The translations under genes were made by a program, and so were the position numbers. This document shows, piece by piece, positions 36,263-64,000 of a DNA stretch of 64,000 nucleotides. The stretch's first letter is position 1, and each line of letters starts with the position of its first letter. Source of the DNA: Paulinella micropora (lineage: Eukaryota; Cercozoa; Imbricatea; Euglyphida); assembly GCA_009731375.1 (NCBI GenBank), contig BJOX01000150.1, positions 524,811 to 588,810 on the forward strand. Direction: 5' to 3'. The notes below the pieces were generated by a model, which worked only from the letters and a program-made list of their open reading frames with translations, did not search any database and was not told the origin of the DNA.

Positions 36263-36807
36263 TTAGTTCTTTCTTCTTTTGTATATAGTCTCTTGTTCCT
36301 ATTTCTTTGTATATTTCCTGCTCTTTTTCTCCCCTCATATCTTCCTTTTCCCCCTCACTTCTGTCCCCTTATCATATCTAGCTCTCTCCTTATTCTTTCT
36401 GTCTTTTCTCCATTTCTATTTCCTGATCATATATAGCTTACATTTTCTCCTCTATATCCTCTTTTTCCTATCCCATTTCTTATTTCCTTACCATATTTAG
36501 TTTATAGTTTTTTCCTCTCCCCTCATATATTACTCATTTTCTTTTTCTTGTATAGTTTTTCCCTCTCCCTTTCACATTTCTTGTATCCATTTCATATCTA
36601 AACTCATTTTTGCCTTTTTCCTCTTTTTCTCCCCTCATATTTTCTTTTGATCTCGTTTTTCCACTTCTCTTTCTCATTCATATTTTCTATTTTTAAAATT
36701 ATTTTATAGTATATTAAGTTAGCTTTTCATGAATTAGCTCTGACTACGACTTTTATGACTTAGTTCTGACTTTACTTCCTGTACAATTTCGCTTTCGATT
36801 TCATTAA

Positions 36808-37064
36808 AGACGAAGAAGAAGAAGAAGAAGAAGAAGAAGAAGAAGAAGAAGAAGAAGAAGAAGAAGAAGAAGAAGAAGAAGAAGAAGAAGAAGAAGAAGA
36901 AGAAGAAGAAGAAGAAGAAGAAGAAGAAGAAGAAGAAGAAGAAGAAGAAGAGTGAGAAGGAGAAGGAGAAGGAGAAGGAGAAGGAAAAGAAGAAGAAGAA
37001 GGAGAAGGAGAAGAAGAAGAAGAAGAAGAAGAAGAAGAAGAAGAAGAAGAAGAAGAAGAAGAAG
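36808..37064. repeat. (GAA)n tract
   Basis: About 250 bases of GAA, upstream of gene B, with short GGAGAA variants in the middle. Confidence 0.95.
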
Positions 37065-37848
37065 ATCCTTACCCGCCTGGAAACTGGTTCTTTAAGGATT
37101 CTGGCTGGACCTGCAGTCATGGAGAATGCAACATTCAGGTTTGTTTGCCCTGTTGTTCTTCGACTCATGAGTGTTTTAGTATCTCAAGTTCGATGAAAGA
37201 GATTACCACAGTCAGGTTTTGCCCTCCTTTCACACCATGAAACAGGAGAAGCAGACACGGGACAAACCAGGCCGACATTTTTCTGCCAGTAAGTCTTTAG
37301 TACAAGTTCTGCAGCCAGCACACAGTCAACATGAATAAAACTTCAAGGTATTGAAAAGAAGTCACTAATCACAGGAAAGGAAACAGAAAACATGTTGAAG
37401 TAAACAAATCAGGCTTGACGAAGAATTATCCTGTTTCATCCCCGCCTCTTTCTCCATCAGGTCTGACCTGCCTTGGAAAAAAGGCACCAGTGCCTGGGCA
37501 GTGCCGGACTGGAGAATTCACACGGGCGCCAAGGCCACAAATCAACCAAAAACACTGTAATGACACCTCGCAGAGGTAAATTCGAGTCTGTTCTTGCTTT
37601 ATCAAGTACTGATCGCACTTCTATCAACTGTGCAGTTTGCAGCAATAAAAATCCTTGGATATTTCAGGTTGTGTTGAATGTGTGTGGCTACCGGTAGCTG
37701 TTGTCTGATGTATGGGCTCTCTACTGATTACTTCTTGGCCAAAAAGCCACTAAGCGATTCTGTTTGAAACTCACTTCCTGAAACTCCTGATGTGTACAGT
37801 ACTCTGGAGCATTGTCAGAACTTTTTCATTTATTTATGAACAGGCATC
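37065..37848 (+). promoter_or_regulatory. Unique flank upstream of gene B, likely promoter/leader
   Basis: This is the only long non-repetitive stretch between the two VSR genes. It directly precedes the gene B start codon and so probably holds its promoter and 5' leader. I found no convincing TATA box or shared motif. Whether it also serves gene A, whose first exon is unknown, cannot be told. Confidence 0.4.
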
Positions 37849-53467
<15,619 letters not shown>

Positions 53468-54300
53468 GCGCTTAAGACTGCTTGGTCCGGCCAACAGCTC
53501 TGCCACCGCCGCACGGGCCAGGCTCAAGATGCCCCACGCCGCCACCGAGTCCTTGCAACGGGCGGCGCATGTGCGGGCGAGACCGGCTGGCAGCCCCGGC
53601 TGGGTCGGAGATGTGACATCGCGGCACGCTCTGTTTCTGCAATTTCCCTGAAGAGACGTGCAGCATGATAAGATCTTGCCAGTGTGGGCGCGAAACCAAA
53701 GACAGCGAACGTGGCAGAATGAAGACATGAACAAATATTTGGCCAGAAAGCAAGCAGGTTGCAAGTGGGGCATCTTGGAGCATTGGAAAAAGTGGACCGC
53801 TCGATTTGGGCCACGCTCGGCTGTGATGACACCTCAGACGATGCCCCTCACCGAGCCTGATCAACACGCAGCACAGACTCCACACTTCACCACACAACAC
53901 ACAGTTATTTACACATATAAAGCACACAGAGTCTCATAAATATAAATAGCACTTCACAGAGTCACATAACACAAATGCACATCCACATCAACGTGCATGC
54001 ACGCACGCACAGACACACACACACACACACACACACACAACCAATAATAAGGGTTCTCATATGTGAACGATGTATTTTTTCGCTGCCCGAAGACCATAAT
54101 GTGCGGCCATGAGACTCTTTTCGAACACGTTGCCGGACAGCCGCGCAAGCGAGGACACAGCTTGTCCGGGCGCCTGCCGTGATTTCTAGTCTTGCAATCA
54201 AGAAGAAGAAAAACTGTTAAAAAAAATCCAGTGCCTCAAAAAAACGTACAATTATTAATAGTATTAATAAATATCATTAAACAACCCACTCAGGAAGAAA
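53468..54300 (+). other. 3' flank of gene B
   Basis: Unique sequence after the gene B stop. The coding frame would stay open past the TAG to a TGA at 53666-53668, but with an Arg/Ala/His-rich composition that looks non-coding. No other gene is recognised here. Confidence 0.4.
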
Positions 54301-54389
54301 GAGAAAAAACAAACAATAAAGAGCCAGGCTCCGGGGGAGGGAGGAGTCCGGCGGCGAGGGGGGGGGGGGGGGGGGGGGANNNNNNNNNN

Positions 54390-54453
<64 letters not shown>

Positions 54454-56030
54454 ATGGACAAAGGCCTCCGCAATGCTTCACGTCGTGAACCGGCAACCGG
54501 TGCGTCCCCCTCTTACCGGTCGTAGACTTCACACACGAAGAATTTGACAATAATGAGAACAACGCCCGCCAGTTCAACTACCGAAGACAAAAAGATGTAC
54601 ATACTAGTATATATACCGTCCTGAAATTGACCCACGAAACGTACTGACTCGGATATGGGTAAAAAGGGTAATGGTAAAAGTTGGTGCCACCAGTACTCGG
54701 GTCAGGCAACAAGTACTAAAATGACTGCATTAATAACTAATAATACTAATAACAGTAACGACTACTACTCCTAGTCACGGATAAATAAGTAATATATATT
54801 ATTAAATAATATTTGACATAACCGTGACTGAGGAGCCGAAAGGGTCTACTACTATGATGCTACCGATACTTCAACTAATGTTCCAAGCCGGCAGTGAACT
54901 TCATGCTCCCCTTAATTCAGTAGACTCTCCCGGCGGCTTACGAGTCAGTGTCCGACTCCCGTCCCATAATGATGATCAGCAAACTCTGACAGCACTGAGT
55001 AGAAAACTTGAATGAAACTAAAAGAGCAAGTGCGCTATCATCATCCGGGCCTCAGACCGTTGCAGACTACGTCTCCAGTGCCGGGCGTTCGGCAACTCAA
55101 TATAGACACACTGTAACTCAGTAATAGTACTATACCCTTGCTATCGGGTCGTCACACTGGCAGGCTCCGAGTAATTCAAGGCACGGGCACGGTCCTTAAA
55201 AACGTGAACTCAGTGACTACTACTGAAGTGTCCAGTTGAAAGTCCCACCGATGACTCTACGAAAAAGTTGTAGTTTATTTGTAAATCAAGTTTATATGTT
55301 TGTTTCAGCGATGACTCATCATGACATGGCAGTACCGGTATGATGATATAATATAAACTCTGACACTCGTGACAACGATTTGCAAAGAACATTTATATAA
55401 AACGGATTCTTGTGGATATATGCACGTATCTACACATGTATATGTATTTATATTCAGTAAGACTGGAAGAGCATTAGACTATGAGACGGCCACCGCAGCC
55501 ACGTGGCATATTCGCAGGCTGTTTGAGTCTCTTGAGTCGGACAGTCTCACTAGGAACATCGCAATCCCAATCACACACAGACACACACAATATATACATA
55601 CCTATATATGTGTATATACATATGTAAATATGTATAAGGCATGTTGTTTATACTGCACTGTCACACAAAGAAACCTCGCTACGCATTTATGTGCGTGTAG
55701 GTTTGTAAGTACTTACCAAGTTGATTGCTAATGTGATTCATTGATTGTGTCTGTACGTGCTTTTTTACACGTCTGTTGGTTGGTTGGTTGGTTGGTTGGT
55801 TCGTTGGTTGGTTGGTTTCATCTTCACGCTGCTTGAAAGTATGTACAGAGTAGGTCCGGTGGCGTCTGCACGGGAGAGGTCACAGTCACTCGATGATTTC
55901 GCCCACTCCATCCGAGGTGTTGCCTGCAACGTGCAGCCACACGTTTGCACCAACTCACCCAACCCACCCACCCCCCACCCCCCCCACCCACACACACACA
56001 CACAGATCTCTCTCTCTCTCTCTCTCTGTA
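54301..56030. other. No gene seen; poly-G gap and AT-rich DNA
   Basis: It contains a 10-N gap within about 90 G residues (54359-54451), then AT-rich sequence with many stops in all frames. A weak tRNA-like segment lies at about 55455-55545. Confidence 0.5.
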
Positions 56031-56087
56031 TGTATATATATATAATATATCTATCTATCTATCTATCTATCTACCTACCTACCTACC
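56030..56087. repeat. CTAT then ACCT repeats at the satellite's left edge
   Basis: TA and CTAT repeats give way to ACCT just before the 10-N gap that precedes the 16-bp satellite. Confidence 0.9.
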
Positions 56088-56097
56088 NNNNNNNNNN

Positions 56098-58692
56098 TTA
56101 CCTAAACCTTACCTTACCTAAACCTTACCTTACCTAAACCTTACCTTACCTAAACCTTACCTTACCTAAACCTTACCTTACCTAAACCTTACCTTACCTA
56201 AACCTTACCTTACCTAAACCTTACCTTACCTAAACCTTACCTTACCTAAACCTTACCTTACCTAAACCTTACCTTACCTAAACCTTACCTTACCTAAACC
56301 TTACCTTACCTAAACCTTACCTTACCTAAACCTTACCTTACCTAAACCTTACCTTACCTAAACCTTACCTTACCTAAACCTTACCTTACCTAAACCTTAC
56401 CTTACCTAAACCTTACCTTACCTAAACCTTACCTTACCTAAACCTTACCTTACCTAAACCTTACCTTACCTAAACCTTACCTTACCTAAACCTTACCTTA
56501 CCTAAACCTTACCTTACCTAAACCTTACCTTACCTAAACCTTACCTTACCTAAACCTTACCTTACCTAAACCTTACCTTACCTAAACCTTACCTTACCTA
56601 AACCTTACCTTACCTAAACCTTACCTTACCTAAACCTTACCTTACCTAAACCTTACCTTACCTAAACCTTACCTTACCTAAACCTTACCTTACCTAAACC
56701 TTACCTTACCTAAACCTTACCTTACCTAAACCTTACCTTACCTAAACCTTACCTTACCTAAACCTTACCTTACCTAAACCTTACCTTACCTAAACCTTAC
56801 CTTACCTAAACCTTACCTTACCTAAACCTTACCTTACCTAAACCTTACCTTACCTAAACCTTACCTTACCTAAACCTTACCTTACCTAAACCTTACCTTA
56901 CCTAAACCTTACCTTACCTAAACCTTACCTTACCTAAACCTTACCTTACCTAAACCTTACCTTACCTAAACCTTACCTTACCTAAACCTTACCTTACCTA
57001 AACCTTACCTTACCTAAACCTTACCTTACCTAAACCTTACCTTACCTAAACCTTACCTTACCTAAACCTTACCTTACCTAAACCTTACCTTACCTAAACC
57101 TTACCTTACCTAAACCTTACCTTACCTAAACCTTACCTTACCTAAACCTTACCTTACCTAAACCTTACCTTACCTAAACCTTACCTTACCTAAACCTTAC
57201 CTTACCTAAACCTTACCTTACCTAAACCTTACCTTACCTAAACCTTACCTTACCTAAACCTTACCTTACCTAAACCTTACCTTACCTAAACCTTACCTTA
57301 CCTAAACCTTACCTTACCTAAACCTTACCTTACCTAAACCTTACCTTACCTAAACCTTACCTTACCTAAACCTTACCTTACCTAAACCTTACCTTACCTA
57401 AACCTTACCTTACCTAAACCTTACCTTACCTAAACCTTACCTTACCTAAACCTTACCTTACCTAAACCTTACCTTACCTAAACCTTACCTTACCTAAACC
57501 TTACCTTACCTAAACCTTACCTTACCTAAACCTTACCTTACCTAAACCTTACCTTACCTAAACCTTACCTTACCTAAACCTTACCTTACCTAAACCTTAC
57601 CTTACCTAAACCTTACCTTACCTAAACCTTACCTTACCTAAACCTTACCTTACCTAAACCTTACCTTACCTAAACCTTACCTTACCTAAACCTTACCTTA
57701 CCTAAACCTTACCTTACCTAAACCTTACCTTACCTAAACCTTACCTTACCTAAACCTTACCTTACCTAAACCTTACCTTACCTAAACCTTACCTTACCTA
57801 AACCTTACCTTACCTAAACCTTACCTTACCTAAACCTTACCTTACCTAAACCTTACCTTACCTAAACCTTACCTTACCTAAACCTTACCTTACCTAAACC
57901 TTACCTTACCTAAACCTTACCTTACCTAAACCTTACCTTACCTAAACCTTACCTTACCTAAACCTTACCTTACCTAAACCTTACCTTACCTAAACCTTAC
58001 CTTACCTAAACCTTACCTTACCTAAACCTTACCTTACCTAAACCTTACCTTACCTAAACCTTACCTTACCTAAACCTTACCTTACCTAAACCTTACCTTA
58101 CCTAAACCTTACCTTACCTAAACCTTACCTTACCTAAACCTTACCTTACCTAAACCTTACCTTACCTAAACCTTACCTTACCTAAACCTTACCTTACCTA
58201 AACCTTACCTTACCTAAACCTTACCTTACCTAAACCTTACCTTACCTAAACCTTACCTTACCTAAACCTTACCTTACCTAAACCTTACCTTACCTAAACC
58301 TTACCTTACCTAAACCTTACCTTACCTAAACCTTACCTTACCTAAACCTTACCTTACCTAAACCTTACCTTACCTAAACCTTACCTTACCTAAACCTTAC
58401 CTTACCTAAACCTTACCTTACCTAAACCTTACCTTACCTAAACCTTACCTTACCTAAACCTTACCTTACCTAAACCTTACCTTACCTAAACCTTACCTTA
58501 CCTAAACCTTACCTTACCTAAACCTTACCTTACCTAAACCTTACCTTACCTAAACCTTACCTTACCTAAACCTTACCTTACCTAAACCTTACCTTACCTA
58601 AACCTTACCTTACCTAAACCTTACCTTACCTAAACCTTACCTTACCTAAACCTTACCTTACCTAAACCTTACCTTACCTAAACCTTACCTTA
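56098..58692. repeat. 16-bp satellite, 162 tandem copies
   Basis: The unit is CCTAAACCTTACCTTA. From 56101 to 58692 the register never slips (2592 = 162 x 16), and I saw no substitution. On the other strand the unit is TAAGGTAAGGTTTAGG, G-rich and telomere-like in composition but not a canonical telomere repeat. It has no coding potential in either direction. Confidence 0.97.
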
Positions 58693-58830
58693 CCTTACCT
58701 TTACCTTACCTTTACCTTCACCTTCACCTTCACCTTTACCCTTACCCTTACCCTTACCCTTACCCTTACCCTTACCTTACCTTACCTTACCTTACCTTAC
58801 CTTACCTTACCTACCTACCTACCTACCTAC

Positions 58831-58875
<45 letters not shown>

Positions 58876-58883
58876 ATCTATCC

Positions 58884-58947
<64 letters not shown>

Positions 58948-58950
58948 ATC
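58693..58950. repeat. Graded boundary: CCTTTA, CCTTCA, CCCTTA, CCTTA, CCTA, CTAT
   Basis: Right of the satellite the unit changes in steps, through a few CCTTTA and CCTTCA copies, about seven CCCTTA, about nine CCTTA, ACCT, and then CTAT and CTTT repeats. Confidence 0.95.
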
Positions 58951-59024
58951 TCTTACACACACACACACACACACACACGCACGCACACACACACACACAC
59001 ACACACTTCATCACTTTCTGTCTC

Positions 59025-59165
59025 CTGGCTGCGGTGCTGGTGGCGGGCACGCACGACCGGTATGGTGTGCAAGATCAGCAACGAGGGAGCTATACATCAG
59101 TGGTGTGTAAGATGCAGCAAGAAGGGATCTACGGCCGGTGTTGCAGGTGAAGGCAGGAGGGAGTG
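59025..59165 (-). repeat. Decayed copies of the edge of a gene C exon
   Basis: Just past the donor of the exon 59269-59176, two further imperfect copies of its end occur on the plus strand (around GGTATGGTGTGCAAGATC and TCAGTGGTGTGTAAGATG), about 45-65 bases apart. Confidence 0.55.
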
Positions 59166-59175
59166 CGTGGTGTAC

Positions 59176-62209
<3,034 letters not shown>

Positions 62210-62257
62210 CTACAACCCAGACATGGGATATGCTGCTCGCAATATCACCATTCGACC

Positions 62258-62369
62258 CGCTGTCTCTCTCTCTCTCTCTCTCTCCTTTTTTGTCTTTCTC
62301 TTTCTCTCTCTCTCTCTCTCTCTCTTGCTCTTCCTCTCTCTCTCTCTCTCTCCTTTTTGTCTTTCTCTT

Positions 62370-62401
<32 letters not shown>

Positions 62402-62405
62402 GCTC

Positions 62406-62461
<56 letters not shown>

Positions 62462-62935
62462 TCCCTCTCTCTCTCTCTCTCGTCTTCGTCTTCGTCTTCG
62501 TGTTCGTCTTCGTCTTCGTCTTCTTCTTCGTCTTCTTCTTCTTCCATCTTCTTCTTCTTCTTCTTCTTCTTCTTCTTCTTCTTCTTGTTCTTCTTGTTCT
62601 TGTTCTTGTTCTTCTTGTTCTTCTTGTTCTTCTTGTTCTTGTTCTTGTTCTTCTTGTTCTTCTTGTTCTTCTTGTTCTTCTTGTTCTTCTTGTTCTTCTT
62701 CTTGTTCTTGTTCTTGTTCTTCTTCTTCTTCTTCTTCTTTTTCTTTTTCTTTTTCTTTTTTTTCTTGTTCTTTTTTTTCTTGTTCTTCTTGTTCTTCTTG
62801 TTCTTCTTGTTCTTCTTGTTCTTGTTCGTGTTCTTCTTCTCCTTCTTCTTCTTCTTCTTCTTCCTCTTGTTCTTGTTCCTGTTCTTCTTCTTCTTCTTCT
62901 TCTTTCTTTTTTTTTTTTTCTTTCTTTTTTTTAAC
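62258..62935. repeat. Pyrimidine/T-rich block with CTT/GTT
   Basis: CT repeats are followed by about 440 bases of CTT, TTGTTC and TTTC repeats. Confidence 0.95.
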
Positions 62936-63019
62936 AGGAAGCAAGGTTGAATTGAAGAAAAAAGATCTCTATCTCTCTCTCTCTTCCTCTTCCTCTTCTT
63001 TCTCTTCTTCTTTCTCTCT

Positions 63020-63310
63020 AGACACAGACAAAACAAAGACAAGGCCAAGATAAAAACTAAGACAAAAACAAAGACAAAGACAAAGACAAAGACAAAAACA
63101 AAAACAAAGACCAGACAACGACAAGAGACACAGACAAAGACGAAGACGAAGACAAAGACAAAGACAAAGACAAAGACAAACCCAAGGCAAAGACCAACGA
63201 CAAAGACCAAAGACAAAGACCAAAGACAAAGACAAACACCAAGACAAAGACAAAAACAAATACAAAGACAAAGACAAAGACAAATACAAAGACAAAGACA
63301 AAGACGAGAC
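63020..63310. repeat. (ACAAAG)n hexanucleotide array
   Basis: GACAAA/ACAAAG repeats with CCA and AAC interruptions. TG repeats at 63515-63700 and CT repeats at 63850-63910 follow. Confidence 0.9.
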
Positions 63311-63787
63311 TGCAAAACACAAAGGGGCAAAAGCAACACAAAGAGAAAAACTTGTCTTGTGATTGCCTTGTCTTATTCTTTGGCTTTGTCATTTGTATTT
63401 TCCAGTTGTCTTTCGAGTTGTCTTTGCGCTTTTTGTTGTCCTTGTCTTCGCCATATTTCTTTGTATGTATCTCTGTCATGTGTGTCCTTTTTAGTCTTTT
63501 TGTGTAATTGCCTTTGCTCTTGTGTGTGTGTGTGTGTGCGTGTGTGTGTGTGTGTGTGCGTGTGTGTGTGTGTGTCTGTGTGTGTCTGTGTACGTGCGTG
63601 TGTGTGTGTGTGTGTATGTATTTATGTCTGTCTATGTGTGTGTATGTATGTATTTATGTTTGTGTATATATGTGTATGTATGTATGTATGTATGTCTGTA
63701 TTTACAGGCTACGAGCAGTCAGCAGCATTTATATACATAAATAATGCATACATATATACATACATACATACATACATACAGGTATAC

Positions 63788-63828
63788 GTGCAGGAGGTAG
63801 TCTGGTAAGCAGTATTCTCAGCGAAGAG
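63788..63828 (-). CDS. Possible further upstream exon of gene C
   Basis: 41 bases between an acceptor-like GGAGAG and the donor CTGCAC/GTATAC encode [13 protein letters not shown] and end in phase with the exon starting at 62209. Its small size and the lack of a recognised motif make this tentative. Confidence 0.3.
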
Positions 63829-63847
63829 CTCTCCGCCAGCCAGTCAA

Positions 63848-63911
<64 letters not shown>

Positions 63912-64000
63912 CTTTCTTTCTTACAGTCTTGTGCGCACTCCTCCTTCCCCTCCCTCCCTCCCCCTTCACCTCCTCCTTCACCTCCTCCTTCCCCTCCTCC

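Noticed and set aside
36734-37168. Signal-peptide exon of gene A on the minus strand upstream of 34600
   Set aside because: The frame starts MSRRTTGQTN and runs into poly-Phe from GAA repeats, with no hydrophobic leader of normal composition and no donor matching phase 2.
56098-58692. Chromosome end (telomere)
   Set aside because: The unit is not a known telomere repeat, lies between genes and grades into microsatellites on both sides, so it is an interstitial satellite.
56098-58692. CRISPR-like array
   Set aside because: No spacers, a contiguous 16-bp unit and a eukaryotic context.

Overview
The window is eukaryotic nuclear DNA. Coding sequence comes in very short, GC-rich exons with GT-AG (twice GC-AG) introns, and most of the rest is microsatellite. 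There are tRNA-derived SINEs, non-LTR and Ty3-type retroelements, and a 2.6 kb satellite. The best-supported genes encode relatives of plant/algal vacuolar sorting receptors (VSRs), so an alga or a related protist is likely. The lineage cannot be fixed from the sequence. Nineteen runs of N interrupt the assembly, many of them edged by long G or C homopolymers.

Layout. 1-5.8 kb: a SINE end, a kelch-repeat reading frame with one in-frame TAG (minus), a Ty3/gypsy integrase fragment (plus), then AT-rich DNA without a visible gene. 5.8-12.0 kb: a decayed non-LTR element on the minus strand in which RNase H lies upstream of the reverse transcriptase. 12.0-14.0 kb: microsatellites and unique flank. 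14.07-34.6 kb (minus): VSR gene A, 35 visible exons averaging 59 bp, spread through 20 kb of simple repeats and SINEs. 34.8-37.8 kb: SINE cluster, GAA-type tracts and the flank between the two genes. 37.85-53.47 kb (plus): VSR gene B, 19 exons, complete from signal peptide to cytosolic tail except for one small gap. One of its introns holds an antisense leucine-rich-repeat exon, another a retrotransposon 3' end with a restriction-like endonuclease. 53.5-56.1 kb: no clear gene. 56.1-58.7 kb: 162 copies of a 16-bp repeat, followed by graded variants. 59.18-62.21 kb (minus): part of a third multi-exon gene with C2-like sequence. 62.25-64 kb: simple repeats and possibly one more exon of that gene.

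Genes A and B stand head to head. Both carry a protease-associated (PA) domain, the VSR-specific central region, and a basic cytosolic tail resembling the VSR tail; a transmembrane segment is visible in gene B only. Where plant VSRs have EGF repeats, both have a cysteine-rich array built on CDGVPNSGK...CGVCGGTGSYD. Gene B encodes the central region and most of this array in a single 1278-bp exon, while gene A splits the same part into about 20 exons. Splice phases agree at every junction between neighbouring visible exons of A and of B outside assembly gaps, which is the main support for these models.

Points most worth following up: exon edges copied in tandem and left decaying inside introns at all three genes; internal stops that are TAG where frames are otherwise uninterrupted; the RNase H-before-RT order; microsatellite strand bias that follows gene direction; and the perfect 16-bp satellite with its stepwise boundary.
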